The notes below the pieces were generated by a model, which had not been told where the DNA came from, made no database searches, and saw only the letters and a list, made by a program, of their open reading frames with translations. From the NCBI RefSeq assembly GCF_005221285.1, contig NZ_CP039886.1, forward strand, positions 930,001 to 994,000: a DNA stretch of 64,000 nt. The letters run 5' to 3'. Of this stretch, positions 17,191 to 25,819 are shown piece by piece; positions within the stretch are counted from its first letter, which is position 1; every line of letters begins with the position of its first letter. Source of the DNA: Neisseria flavescens (GTDB lineage: Bacteria; Pseudomonadota; Gammaproteobacteria; Burkholderiales; Neisseriaceae). The translations under genes and the position numbers were made by a program.

Positions 17191-18327
17191 ATGAACACAT
17201 CCCCCATCCTCCCTCCTGCTATGCTCGGCATTCTTGGCGGCGGACAATTAGGCAGAATGTTTACTGTTGCTGCCAAAACCATGGGCTACAAAGTAACCGT
17301 ACTCGATCCCAACCCGAATGCGCCGGCAGCGGAATTTGCCGACCGCCATTTGTGTGCGCCGTTTGACAACCAAACCGCTTTGGAAGAATTGGCAAAATGT
17401 GCGGCTGTTACGACCGAGTTCGAAAACGTCAATGCCGATGCGATGCGTTTTCTCGCCAAACACACCAATGTTTCCCCCAGCGGCGACTGCGTTGCCATCG
17501 CACAAAACCGCATTCAGGAAAAGGCATGGATACGCAAAGCAGGCCTGCAAACCGCGCCGTATCAAGCAGTTTGCAGAGCCGAAGACATCACTGAAGAAAG
17601 CATACAATTTCTGCCCGGCATCCTGAAAACTGCCACTTTGGGCTATGACGGCAAAGGCCAAATCCGCGTAAAAACATTGGATGAACTCAAAGCCGCGTTT
17701 GCCGAACACGGCGGCGTGGATTGCGTTTTGGAAAAAATGGTGGACTTGCGCGGCGAAATTTCCGTTATCGTATGCCGTCTGAACAATGACAATGTGCAAA
17801 CTTTCGACCCTGCCGAAAACATTCACGAAAACGGTATCCTCGCCTACTCCATAGTCCCAGCCCGACTGAGTGCCGACATTCAGCAACAGGCGCGACAAAT
17901 GGCGCAGCGTTTGGCCGATGAATTGAACTACGTCGGCGTATTGGCGGTAGAAATGTTTGTTGTCGGCGATACGCATGAATTGGTCGTCAACGAAATCGCG
18001 CCGCGTCCGCACAATTCCGGCCACCATACCATCGACGCCTGCGCGGCAGACCAATTCCAGCAACAGGTTCGCCTGATGTGCAACCTGCCTCCTGCTGACA
18101 CCAAATTGCTGACTTCTTGCTGTATGGCGAATATTTTGGGCGATGTTTGGCAGGAAGACGGCGGCGAACCGGATTGGCTGCCCCTGCAAAGCCGGCCGGA
18201 CGCGCACCTGCACCTTTACGGCAAAAAAGCCGCGCGAAAAGGCCGCAAAATGGGGCATTTTACCGTCTTAGCCAACGATGCAGACAACGCGTTCCAAACC
18301 GCACAAGCCTTACATCAAAGCCTGTAA
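17191..18327 (+). CDS. purK: N5-carboxyaminoimidazole ribonucleotide synthase
   Basis: A 378-residue ATP-grasp enzyme that makes N5-CAIR from AIR, bicarbonate and ATP in purine synthesis. The N-terminal GILGGGQLGRMF is the PurK signature; ATP-grasp motifs KTATLGYDGKGQ, VLEKMVDLRGEISVI and NEIAPRPHNSGHHTIDAC are present. Partner purE is not in the window. An ATGCCGTCTGAA-type DUS lies in frame at 17772-17783. The ATG at 17191 gives the normal family length. Confidence 0.96.
   Translation: MNTSPILPPAMLGILGGGQLGRMFTVAAKTMGYKVTVLDPNPNAPAAEFADRHLCAPFDNQTALEELAKCAAVTTEFENVNADAMRFLAKHTNVSPSGDCVAIAQNRIQEKAWIRKAGLQTAPYQAVCRAEDITEESIQFLPGILKTATLGYDGKGQIRVKTLDELKAAFAEHGGVDCVLEKMVDLRGEISVIVCRLNNDNVQTFDPAENIHENGILAYSIVPARLSADIQQQARQMAQRLADELNYVGVLAVEMFVVGDTHELVVNEIAPRPHNSGHHTIDACAADQFQQQVRLMCNLPPADTKLLTSCCMANILGDVWQEDGGEPDWLPLQSRPDAHLHLYGKKAARKGRKMGHFTVLANDADNAFQTAQALHQSL
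17772..17783 (+). repeat. AT-type DUS inside purK
   Basis: ATGCCGTCTGAA, the dialect of N. meningitidis and N. gonorrhoeae, occurs here instead of the AG form that dominates the window. Confidence 0.9.
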
Positions 18328-18341
18328 CCTTACCCACTTTT

Positions 18342-18376
18342 TTCAGACGGCCTTTGATTGCCAAAGGCCGTCTGAA
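18342..18376. terminator. Inward-facing DUS pair after purK
   Basis: TTCAGACGGCCT (18342-18353) and AGGCCGTCTGAA (18365-18376) form a stem with the arms in the opposite order to most pairs here. There is no T run after it, so it may be a weak terminator or only an uptake signal. Confidence 0.6.
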
Positions 18377-18399
18377 ATCAATTTTTCCGACCATCCGCC

Positions 18400-18882
18400 A
18401 TGAGCCTTCTGACCATCCTCCGTCCGGCAACCGAAAAAGACTGCCAAGCCATACACAACGCCCATCTGCATGCCGTTCAATACGCCTGCATCCGCAGTTA
18501 CGATGAAACCATTATGCACACATGGGAAAGTCTGCTCGACATCAACAGCTATTTGGAAACCATCTCCGATAAAAACAAAGCTTTGTGGGTGGTCGAATAC
18601 AAAGGGCTGATTCAAGGTTTCTTCCAAGTCGATTTCAAAGAAGCGCAACTGGACGCCTTATACGTCCATCCGCTCTTCCATAATCTCGGCTTGGGCACGG
18701 CCCTGCTCAGCCGCGCCGAAGAAATGGCACGAAATGCAGGCCTCAGCTTTCTCAAACTGTATGCCTCGCTCAATTCCGTGCCTTTCTATCGCCTCAACCG
18801 CTACGAGTCGCTCGGTACTGCCGTGTTGCAGCTGAACAAAACCGTCCGCGTCGAATGCGAATTGATGCGCAAATACCTGTAA
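18400..18882 (+). CDS. GNAT family N-acetyltransferase
   Basis: A 160-residue single-domain GNAT enzyme that would transfer an acetyl group from acetyl-CoA to an unknown amine. The order is typical: N-terminal ILRPATEKDCQAIHNAH, central ALWVVEYKGLIQGFFQVD, then the CoA-binding LDALYVHPLFHNLGLGTALLSRAEE (motif A, about residues 87-111) and LKLYASLNSVPFYRLNRYES. It lies 37 bp before mutL on the same strand and may be cotranscribed with it. Confidence 0.85.
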   Translation: MSLLTILRPATEKDCQAIHNAHLHAVQYACIRSYDETIMHTWESLLDINSYLETISDKNKALWVVEYKGLIQGFFQVDFKEAQLDALYVHPLFHNLGLGTALLSRAEEMARNAGLSFLKLYASLNSVPFYRLNRYESLGTAVLQLNKTVRVECELMRKYL

Positions 18883-18919
18883 TTTCCCCTTCCGCCGTTG
18901 CTTTTTTTGAAAGAAACCG

Positions 18920-20896
18920 ATGTCCCGAATTGCCGCCCTGCCCGACCATCTTGTCAACCAAATCGCCGCCGGCGAAGTGGTCGAACGCCCTGCCAACGCC
19001 CTGAAAGAAATCGTTGAAAACAGTATCGATGCAGGCGCGACGGCGATCGATGTCGAGCTGGCGGGCGGCGGCATCCGCCTGATTCGCGTCAGCGACAACG
19101 GCAGCGGTATCCATCCGGACGACATCGAACTCGCGCTCCACCGCCACGCCACCAGCAAAATCAAAACTTTAAACGATTTGGAACACGTTGCCAGCATGGG
19201 CTTTCGCGGCGAAGGTTTGGCAAGCATCGCCTCCGTCAGCCGCCTGACCCTGACCAGCCGTCAAGAAGACAGTTCGCACGCGACTCAAGTCAAAGCAGAA
19301 GACGGCAAACTCAGCAGCCCCACCGCCGCCGCCCACCCCGTCGGCACCACCATCGAAGCCGCCGAACTCTTCTTCAATACCCCTGCGCGACGCAAGTTCC
19401 TCAAATCCGAAAACACCGAATATGCCCACTGCGCCACCATGCTCGAACGCCTTGCACTGGCGCATCCGCACATTGCCTTCTCACTCAAACGCGACGGCAA
19501 ACAAGTATTCAAACTCCCAACCCAAAGCTTGCATGAACGGATTGCCGCCATTGTCGGTGATGATTTTCAGACGGCCTCATTGGAAATTGACAGCGGCAAT
19601 GGCGCGCTGCGGCTCTATGGCGCGATTGCCAAACCGACCTTTGCCAAAGGCAAAACCGACAAACAATACTGCTTCGTCAACCATCGTTTTGTCCGCGACA
19701 AAGTCATGCTCCATGCCGTCAAGCAGGCATACCGCGACGTATTGCACAACGCGCTGACGCCTGCTTTCGTCCTCTTTCTCGACCTGCCGCCCGAAGCCGT
19801 GGATGTCAACGTCCACCCTACCAAAACCGAAATCCGCTTCCGCGACAGCCGGCAGGTGCACCAACTCGTGTTCCACACGCTCAACAAAGCCCTTGCCGAT
19901 ACCCGCGCCGACCTGACCGAAAGCGTCAGCAACGCAGGTGAAGTGTTGCATGACATTACCGGCGTTGTCTCCACCCAAATGCCGTCTGAAAACGACAGCG
20001 AAAATTTATTTGATAGCGCATCCAACTACCCGACGGGCAACAAACCCGATACACGCAATGCCTTTGGTGCATCAGGCAAAACCGCGCCTATGCCTTACCA
20101 AGCCGCTCGTGCGCCGCAACAACGCAGCCTGTCCTTGCGCGAAAGCCGCGCAGCCATGAATACTTACGCCGAGCTTTACAAAAAAACCGACGACATCGAC
20201 CTTGAGTTGAACCGATTAGAGCAGGCACGTTTCGGCAATATGCCGTCTGAAACGCCTACTCCCAAAACAGATGCGCCGCTTTCAGACGGCATCCCGTCCC
20301 AATCCGAACTGCCGCCGCTCGGCTTCGCCATTGCTCAATTACTTGGCATCTACATCCTTGCCCAAGCCGAAGACAGTCTGTTGCTCATCGATATGCACGC
20401 TGCCGCCGAACGCGTCAACTACGAAAAAATGAAACGCCAACGTCAAGAAAACGGCAATCTGCAAAGCCAGCGCCTGCTTATTCCCGTAACCTTTGCCGCG
20501 TCCCACGAAGAATGCGCCGCCCTTGCCGATCATGCCGAAACGCTGGCAGGCTTCGGTTTGGAATTGTCCGACATGGGCGGCAATACCCTTGCCGTCCGCG
20601 CCGTTCCCGCAATGTTGGGCAAATCCGATGTCGTCTCGCTCGCCAAAGACGTATTAAACGAACTCGCCCAAGTCGGCAGCAGCCAAACCATCGAAGAACA
20701 CGAAAACCGCATCCTCGCCACCATGTCCTGCCACGGCTCAATCCGCGCCGGCCGCCGGCTCACCCTGCCCGAAATGAACGCCCTCCTGCGCGATATGGAA
20801 AACACGCCGCGCAGCAACCAGTGCAACCACGGCCGTCCGACTTGGGTCAAACTGACTTTAAAAGAATTGGATGCGTTGTTTTTACGCGGACAGTAA
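18920..20896 (+). CDS. mutL: DNA mismatch repair protein MutL
   Basis: A 658-residue MutL. The GHKL ATPase domain (residues about 1-330) has IVENSIDAGA, VSDNGSGI and GFRGEGLASI. The C-terminal domain carries DMHAAAERVNYE, a slightly altered form of the metal-binding endonuclease motif DQHA-X2-E-X4-E, so nicking activity is expected as in other species lacking MutH. The linker (about residues 350-460) is low in complexity and holds three AT-type DUS copies; a fourth, AG-type copy is at 19566-19577. A DUS terminator follows. Confidence 0.96.
   Translation: MSRIAALPDHLVNQIAAGEVVERPANALKEIVENSIDAGATAIDVELAGGGIRLIRVSDNGSGIHPDDIELALHRHATSKIKTLNDLEHVASMGFRGEGLASIASVSRLTLTSRQEDSSHATQVKAEDGKLSSPTAAAHPVGTTIEAAELFFNTPARRKFLKSENTEYAHCATMLERLALAHPHIAFSLKRDGKQVFKLPTQSLHERIAAIVGDDFQTASLEIDSGNGALRLYGAIAKPTFAKGKTDKQYCFVNHRFVRDKVMLHAVKQAYRDVLHNALTPAFVLFLDLPPEAVDVNVHPTKTEIRFRDSRQVHQLVFHTLNKALADTRADLTESVSNAGEVLHDITGVVSTQMPSENDSENLFDSASNYPTGNKPDTRNAFGASGKTAPMPYQAARAPQQRSLSLRESRAAMNTYAELYKKTDDIDLELNRLEQARFGNMPSETPTPKTDAPLSDGIPSQSELPPLGFAIAQLLGIYILAQAEDSLLLIDMHAAAERVNYEKMKRQRQENGNLQSQRLLIPVTFAASHEECAALADHAETLAGFGLELSDMGGNTLAVRAVPAMLGKSDVVSLAKDVLNELAQVGSSQTIEEHENRILATMSCHGSIRAGRRLTLPEMNALLRDMENTPRSNQCNHGRPTWVKLTLKELDALFLRGQ
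19979..19990 (+). repeat. AT-type DUS in mutL linker (1)
   Basis: ATGCCGTCTGAA, in frame, encoding residues MPSEN of the MutL linker. Confidence 0.9.
20240..20251 (+). repeat. AT-type DUS in mutL linker (2)
   Basis: A second ATGCCGTCTGAA, again read as MPSE, 261 bp after the first. Confidence 0.9.
20281..20292 (-). repeat. AT-type DUS in mutL linker (3)
   Basis: TTCAGACGGCAT, the reverse form, 29 bp after copy 2, read as SDGI in MutL. Confidence 0.9.
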
Positions 20897-20903
20897 CGCC
20901 GAT

Positions 20904-20940
20904 AAAAAGGCCGTCTGAAAATGCTTTCAGACGGCCTTTT
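20904..20940. terminator. DUS-pair terminator between mutL and kdsA
   Basis: AAAAAGGCCGTCTGAAA and TTTCAGACGGCCTTTT with a four-base loop, between two convergent genes. Confidence 0.93.
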
Positions 20941-20953
20941 AACTTATTTGCCC

Positions 20954-21796
20954 TTAACGAATATCCATAGGCGCAAACGATTTCACGGTTTCATCGATTG
21001 CTTTAACACGGGTCAGGAAGTCTTCCAATTGGGCAAGCGGCAATGCGCTTGGGCCATCGCATTTGGCTTGGTCGGGATTGGCATGGGATTCAAGAAACAA
21101 ACCGGCCAATCGGGTTGCCATACCGGCAAGCGCCAAGTCCAATACTTGGGCGCGACGTCCGCCTGATGCGGCGGCACCGGATTCGCGCGTTTGCAGGGAA
21201 TGGGTGACGTCAAAAATAACGGGCAGGTTGTTACACGTTTTTTTCATCACACCAAAGCCGAGCATATCGACCACCAAGTTGTCGTAGCCGAAGTTTGCGC
21301 CGCGTTCGCACAAAATGATTTGCTCGTTGCCTGCTTCTTGGAATTTCTCAACGATGTTTTTCATTTGAGACGGGCTGAGGAATTGCGGCTTTTTGATGTT
21401 GATGACATTGCCGGTTTTCGCCATTGCCACCACCAAATCGGTTTGGCGCGCCAAGAAGGCAGGCAGCTGGATGACATCGCAGACTTCAGCAACCGGCTGG
21501 CATTGGTAAGGCTCGTGAACGTCGGTAATCACGGGAACGTTAAACTCGCGTTTCACCGCTTGAAAAATCTTCATGCCTTCGTCCAAACCCACACCGCGGA
21601 AAGAGTGGATGGAAGAGCGGTTTGCCTTGTCGAAAGAGGCTTTGAAAACGTAAGGGATGCCGAGTTTATCGGTGACTTTAACGTATTGCTCACAGGCTTT
21701 CAGCGTAGAGTCAAGGTCTTCAAGGACATTGATGCCGCCGAAAAGGGTAAAGGGCGCATCGTTGCTGACGGTGATGTTGTTGATTTGGATATTCAC
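20954..21796 (-). CDS. kdsA: 2-dehydro-3-deoxyphosphooctonate aldolase (KDO-8-P synthase)
   Basis: A 280-residue enzyme condensing arabinose 5-phosphate and PEP to KDO-8-phosphate for the lipooligosaccharide inner core. Family motifs seen: FGGINVLED near the N-terminus, YVFKASFDKANRSSIHSFRG, VITDVHEP, VIQLPAFLARQTDL, LCERGANFGYDNLVVD and FDVTHSLQ. Length is normal. It is read leftward, downstream of panD and separated from it by a DUS terminator. Confidence 0.97.
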   Translation of the reverse strand: MNIQINNITVSNDAPFTLFGGINVLEDLDSTLKACEQYVKVTDKLGIPYVFKASFDKANRSSIHSFRGVGLDEGMKIFQAVKREFNVPVITDVHEPYQCQPVAEVCDVIQLPAFLARQTDLVVAMAKTGNVINIKKPQFLSPSQMKNIVEKFQEAGNEQIILCERGANFGYDNLVVDMLGFGVMKKTCNNLPVIFDVTHSLQTRESGAAASGGRRAQVLDLALAGMATRLAGLFLESHANPDQAKCDGPSALPLAQLEDFLTRVKAIDETVKSFAPMDIR

Positions 21797-21829
21797 GGCA
21801 AAGCCTTTCAGATAAGTTGAATTTGGGAA

Positions 21830-21863
21830 ACAGGCCGTCTGAAACGTTTCAGACGGCCTTTGT
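21830..21863. terminator. DUS-pair terminator after panD
   Basis: AGGCCGTCTGAAAC / GTTTCAGACGGCCT with almost no loop, just past the panD stop on the minus strand. Confidence 0.85.
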
Positions 21864-21870
21864 TTGAATA

Positions 21871-22254
21871 TTACAACACAGTGTGCGGCGGCTCATAAGA
21901 AATCACGTCGCGGATTTTATTGTTCTCATCGACGAGGACGACTTTCGGCTCATGCGCTGCAATTTCGGGTTCGGACAACATGACGTAAGACATGATAATC
22001 ACGATGTCGCCTTTTTGAACCAAACGCGCGGCCGCGCCATTGAGGCAAACGACGCCGCTGCCGCGTTCGCCGGGGATGGTGTAGGTTTCAAGGCGTTCGC
22101 CATTGTTATTGTTAACGATGGCGACTTTTTCGTTAACGCAAATACCTGCCGCATCCAGCAGGTCTTGGTCAACGGTAATGCTGCCGACGTAGTTGAGGTC
22201 AGCTTCGGTAACGGTGGCGCGGTGGATTTTGCCTCCGAGCATGGTACGGAACAT
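21871..22254 (-). CDS. panD: Aspartate 1-decarboxylase
   Basis: A 127-residue pyruvoyl enzyme making beta-alanine from aspartate for pantothenate and CoA. The self-cleavage site is Gly24-Ser25 in NYVGSITVD, which produces the pyruvoyl group on Ser25. NNNNGERLETYTI, GSGVVCLNGAAARLV and GDIVIIMSY are all family motifs. Length is standard. Monocistronic, read leftward. Confidence 0.97.
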   Translation of the reverse strand: MFRTMLGGKIHRATVTEADLNYVGSITVDQDLLDAAGICVNEKVAIVNNNNGERLETYTIPGERGSGVVCLNGAAARLVQKGDIVIIMSYVMLSEPEIAAHEPKVVLVDENNKIRDVISYEPPHTVL

Positions 22255-22332
22255 GGGTTTCCTTTTTGATTGTGGGTTGATTTGCGGTTTTAACTTCTGG
22301 GAAGTTAAAACCGCTGTTTGTGTGATTGAGGA

Positions 22333-23877
22333 TTAGTTATTAGGAAAGTCTGCTTCGTCAAACTCGGGTTCCGGGTCACTTTGAAGGACTTTTCCGTTTA
22401 ATTTCAACTCGCTGTTTTGCAGAGTCAGATGGGTTTTGACATTATCGTTTTCTAAGGTCAAATATTTTTCGCTTGCCATGCTTTTGATGGTGCTGTCCAC
22501 CATCAGGCGCAAGGTCTCGTTAATATCGTCGATGCTGGCGCGGCCTGCGGCTTCATCTTCGGCATTGACGCTAAACAGGCTGCTTGCTTGGTTGACGGCG
22601 AGCTGCTCCAACAATTTTTTCGGTACGCTCATGTTGAAGTCAGCTTCGGTTTTCTTCAGCATATCGCCCAAATTGTTGAGGTCTTTGGCTGCCAAACCTT
22701 TAAACGCGAGTTTGCCGCTGACATCGACATCACCATGAGGCATAGTGAATTTGAAGGTTTTGACGTTTAAAACCGGATTGTTGGTAAACAGGCCTGAAGC
22801 CTCGTTTTTGGCCGTCTGAATCAAGGAAGCCTGAATTTCTTCTTCGCTCATTTTCTTCACGGACACTTCGGCAATTTTGTTTTTCAATGCCAAAAGTGAA
22901 GCCGCATCCAAATGCTCGGCAGCGACGTTGATGTCCAGAGGGCCGTATTTGTCTTCGCCATAAGTCAGGCTTTCAAATTGGAAGCGGCCTTCGCTGTTGA
23001 TGAATTTATCGACTTCGCCGGTTTGGGTATCGAAACGCAGTTTGCTGACTTCGATTTTAGACGGAGCAATCGTGCCGGTCGGATTGATGAATGCACCGAT
23101 TTGCAGGTTGGTCACAAGGTTGACCAATTCGTTCAACTTAACGTTGTAATCGATGTTTTCTTTCCATTGCAACAGGAATTTATCCAGCGTAATACTGCGC
23201 TTACCCAAAGCAAGCTTGGTCAGGCCGTCTTCCGTTTCGGATTGGAAGCGCAGGTTTTCCAAAGACACATCGCCTTTATCGGCCAATTTGACTTGTAAAG
23301 ACGGCGCAAGGTAATCGTGGCGATAGCTTTTGAAGCCTTGGCTGTAATCGGTATTGCCGCCAAAGCCTTTCCAGTTGAGCTTGATACCGGAGAGCTCTTC
23401 ATAGTCGAAGGCGGGGATATTGAGGCTGAGTTTGCCGTCGCCGGAAAGATAAACCGTATTGGTCATGGTCAACGGCGCTTGCTGGCCGAAGAAGCGATCC
23501 AAAACTTTTTTGGTTTCCGGATGGTATTGAAACTCGGTTTCCACATGGGCGCGCGTGCCGAAGCCGCCGGCAAACGGGCCGTGTGTCACATGGTTGATAA
23601 CCGTAATCGGCTCTTGCAGGACGGTTTTCAAATTGTCCGGCAGGTATTTTTGCGTATTTTGAAGCAGGGTCGGTTTGAGGCGGATGACGGTCGTCTCGGT
23701 TGAACTGAACCAGCCGCGATCGTATTGGTGGGACTCAACGGTCAGGAAACCGGATTCCTGCAACAGCTTTTGTTGCTCAGTCAGGCTTTCTTCCGTTTTG
23801 ACACCAAGATAATAAGGCGTGCCGAGCGCAGCGGCGACAACGACGGCGGCAGTCGGGATAAGATACTTTTTCATCAC
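22333..23877 (-). CDS. YdgA-like DUF945 protein
   Basis: A 514-residue protein of the YdgA/DUF945 family. The N-terminus MMKKYLIPTAAVVVAAALG is a membrane anchor or uncleaved signal, so the bulk is likely periplasmic. The body begins with GTPYYLGVKTEESLTEQQKLL and QYDRGWFSSTETTVIRL, typical of the family, and ends in acidic residues. Function is unknown; YdgA is abundant in E. coli envelopes. Two adjacent ATGs can start it (23877 or 23874). It lies upstream of panD with a 78-bp gap and may share a transcript. Confidence 0.82.
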   Translation of the reverse strand: MMKKYLIPTAAVVVAAALGTPYYLGVKTEESLTEQQKLLQESGFLTVESHQYDRGWFSSTETTVIRLKPTLLQNTQKYLPDNLKTVLQEPITVINHVTHGPFAGGFGTRAHVETEFQYHPETKKVLDRFFGQQAPLTMTNTVYLSGDGKLSLNIPAFDYEELSGIKLNWKGFGGNTDYSQGFKSYRHDYLAPSLQVKLADKGDVSLENLRFQSETEDGLTKLALGKRSITLDKFLLQWKENIDYNVKLNELVNLVTNLQIGAFINPTGTIAPSKIEVSKLRFDTQTGEVDKFINSEGRFQFESLTYGEDKYGPLDINVAAEHLDAASLLALKNKIAEVSVKKMSEEEIQASLIQTAKNEASGLFTNNPVLNVKTFKFTMPHGDVDVSGKLAFKGLAAKDLNNLGDMLKKTEADFNMSVPKKLLEQLAVNQASSLFSVNAEDEAAGRASIDDINETLRLMVDSTIKSMASEKYLTLENDNVKTHLTLQNSELKLNGKVLQSDPEPEFDEADFPNN

Positions 23878-23941
23878 TTCAAACAGATTAGGTTCAAAGC
23901 GTAAAGCATAGCATTTTTTAGCTGTTTTGTCTTATCCGCCG

Positions 23942-23953
23942 TTTCAGACGGCC
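23942..23953 (-). repeat. Single reversed DUS between the DUF945 gene and trpG
   Basis: TTCAGACGGCCT in a divergent intergenic region; unpaired. Confidence 0.9.
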
Positions 23954-23968
23954 TTTAGGTAAAGATTG

Positions 23969-24028
23969 TGATATTATGCAAATATAAACGATTTTCACAC
24001 TTTTGGCAGACCTTACCCTATCTGCCAA
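23969..24028 (+). promoter_or_regulatory. trpG leader: extended -10 and stem-loop
   Basis: TGATATTAT (23969-23977) is an extended -10 element without a clear -35. Downstream, TTGGCAGA (24003-24010) pairs perfectly with TCTGCCAA (24021-24028) in the untranslated leader, ending 21 bp before the ATG. No T run follows, so it is not a simple terminator. A regulatory role is possible only by position. Confidence 0.45.
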
Positions 24029-24049
24029 GATGTCATTAAAGGTTTGCAA

Positions 24050-24640
24050 ATGCTTTTATTCATTGATAATTACGACAGCTTCACCTACAACATCGTCCAA
24101 TACTTTGCCGAATTGGGGCAGGAAGTTTTGGTTCGCTGCAACGATGAAATCACCATCGAAGAAATCGAAGCCCTGAAACCACAATATCTGGTCATCGGCC
24201 CCGGCCCTTGTTCCCCTAAAGAAGCAGGCATTTCTGTTGCAGCCATGCAGCACTTTGCCGGCAGGTTGCCCGTCATGGGCGTGTGTCTCGGCCATCAAAC
24301 CATGGGCGAAGCGTTCGGCGGCAATGTCGTGCGCGCGCAAACGATGATGCACGGCAAAGTCTCCCCCGTTTTCCACCACGGCACAGGCATGTTTAAAGAC
24401 CTGCCCAATCCGGTCAACTGCACGCGCTACCACAGCCTGGCCATCGACCGCGCCACCCTGCCCGACTGCCTCGAAATTACCGCGTGGACGGAAGACGGCG
24501 AAATCATGGGCGTACGCCACAAAGAATATGCCGTCGAAGGTGTACAGTTCCACCCCGAAGCCCTGCTGACCGAACACGGCCACGATATGCTGAAAAACTT
24601 CTTGGAAGAATTCAAAGACTATCATCCGCAAAAATCTTAA
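24050..24640 (+). CDS. trpG: Anthranilate synthase component II (glutamine amidotransferase)
   Basis: A 196-residue class I glutamine amidotransferase that delivers ammonia to TrpE (and possibly PabB). The nucleophile is Cys79 in GVCLGHQTMGEAFGG; the His-Glu pair is in VEGVQFHPEA. IDNYDSFTYNIVQY and VIGPGPCSP are family motifs. I chose ATG 24050, with AAAGG upstream; a TTG two codons earlier is unlikely. trpD follows 88 bp later on the same strand with a DUS hairpin between. Confidence 0.95.
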   Translation: MLLFIDNYDSFTYNIVQYFAELGQEVLVRCNDEITIEEIEALKPQYLVIGPGPCSPKEAGISVAAMQHFAGRLPVMGVCLGHQTMGEAFGGNVVRAQTMMHGKVSPVFHHGTGMFKDLPNPVNCTRYHSLAIDRATLPDCLEITAWTEDGEIMGVRHKEYAVEGVQFHPEALLTEHGHDMLKNFLEEFKDYHPQKS

Positions 24641-24644
24641 TGAA

Positions 24645-24696
24645 AGGCCGTCTGAAAGGTGTTTGACAGTGTTCAAACCGCATTTTCAGACGGCCT
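24645..24696 (+). terminator. DUS-pair hairpin between trpG and trpD
   Basis: AGGCCGTCTGAA (24645-24656) and TTCAGACGGCCT (24685-24696) enclose a 28-base loop that contains a second small dyad, GTTTGA/TCAAAC. Without a T run it may only attenuate expression of trpD. Confidence 0.6.
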
Positions 24697-24728
24697 GAAT
24701 CACATCGGACACGAACAAAGGAAAAATC

Positions 24729-25757
24729 ATGATCACCCCTCAACAAGCGATTGAACGCCTCATCAGCAACAACGAACTTTTCTACGATGAAATGACCGAC
24801 CTCATGCGTCAAATCATGAGCGGCCAAGTTCCGCCCGAGCAAATCGCCGCCATCCTGACCGGCCTGCGGATTAAAGTTGAAACCGTTTCCGAGATTACCG
24901 CTGCAGCCAGCGTAATGCGCGAATTTGCCACCAAAGTGCCGCTGGAAAACGCCGATGACTTGGTCGATATTGTCGGCACAGGCGGCGACGGTGCCAAAAC
25001 CTTCAATATCTCTACAACTTCCATGTTTGTCGCGGCTGCGGCAGGCGCGCAAGTCGCCAAACACGGCGGACGCTCCGTTTCTTCATCCAGCGGCGCTGCC
25101 GATGTCATGGAACAAATGGGCGCCAACCTCAATCTTACCCCCGAACAGGTTGCCCAAAGCATTCAGCAAACCGGTATCGGCTTTATGTTCGCGCCCAACC
25201 ATCACAGCGCCATGCGCTATGTTGCCCCAGTCCGCCGTTCGCTCGGTTTCCGCAGCATCTTCAATATCTTGGGCCCGTTGACCAATCCTGCTGGTGCGGC
25301 AAACCAACTCTTGGGCGTGTTCCACATCGACTTGTGCGGCATTCTTTCCCGCGTATTGCAACAGCTTGGTTCCAAACATGTTTTGGTTGTGTGCGGCGAA
25401 GGCGGTTTGGATGAAATCACGCTGACCGGCAAAACCCGCGTTGCCGAACTGAAAGACGGCAAAATCACCGAATACGACATCAGCCCGGCCGATTTCAGCA
25501 TGAAAGTCCGCCGCAATTTAGACGAAATCAAAGTCGAAAATGCGCAAGAATCCCTGCAAAAAATGAACGAAGTGTTGGACGGCAAAGCCGGTGCCGCACG
25601 CGATATCGTTGTCCTCAATGCCGCCGCCGCGCTCTATGCAGGAAATGTGGTTGCTTCGCTGGCAGATGGCGTCAAAGCCGCTCAAGAAGCCATCGACTCC
25701 GGCAAAGCCAAAGCCAAAAAAGACGAGTTTATCGAATTTGGCAAACAGTTTGCCTAA
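24729..25757 (+). CDS. trpD: Anthranilate phosphoribosyltransferase
   Basis: A 342-residue enzyme joining anthranilate and PRPP, the second step of tryptophan synthesis. The PRPP/Mg site is DIVGTGGDGAKTFNIST, with AKHGGRSVSSSSGAADVME and GFMFAPNHHSAMRYVAPVR as further signature stretches. ATG 24729 follows AAAGGAAAA. It lies behind trpG; trpC is not adjacent in this window. A DUS terminator follows. Confidence 0.96.
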   Translation: MITPQQAIERLISNNELFYDEMTDLMRQIMSGQVPPEQIAAILTGLRIKVETVSEITAAASVMREFATKVPLENADDLVDIVGTGGDGAKTFNISTTSMFVAAAAGAQVAKHGGRSVSSSSGAADVMEQMGANLNLTPEQVAQSIQQTGIGFMFAPNHHSAMRYVAPVRRSLGFRSIFNILGPLTNPAGAANQLLGVFHIDLCGILSRVLQQLGSKHVLVVCGEGGLDEITLTGKTRVAELKDGKITEYDISPADFSMKVRRNLDEIKVENAQESLQKMNEVLDGKAGAARDIVVLNAAAALYAGNVVASLADGVKAAQEAIDSGKAKAKKDEFIEFGKQFA

Positions 25758-25770
25758 GCTTTAAAACCAT

Positions 25771-25807
25771 AAAAAAGGCCGTCTGAAAATCTTTCAGACG
25801 GCCTTTT
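25771..25807. terminator. DUS-pair terminator between trpD and the CsbD gene
   Basis: AAAAAAGGCCGTCTGAAA / TTTCAGACGGCCTTTT between two convergent genes. Confidence 0.93.
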
Positions 25808-25819
25808 ATTCTTTGGATA

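Noticed and set aside
17248..18258. A 336-codon open frame opposite purK
   Set aside because: Antisense of purK, no ribosome site or recognisable domain.
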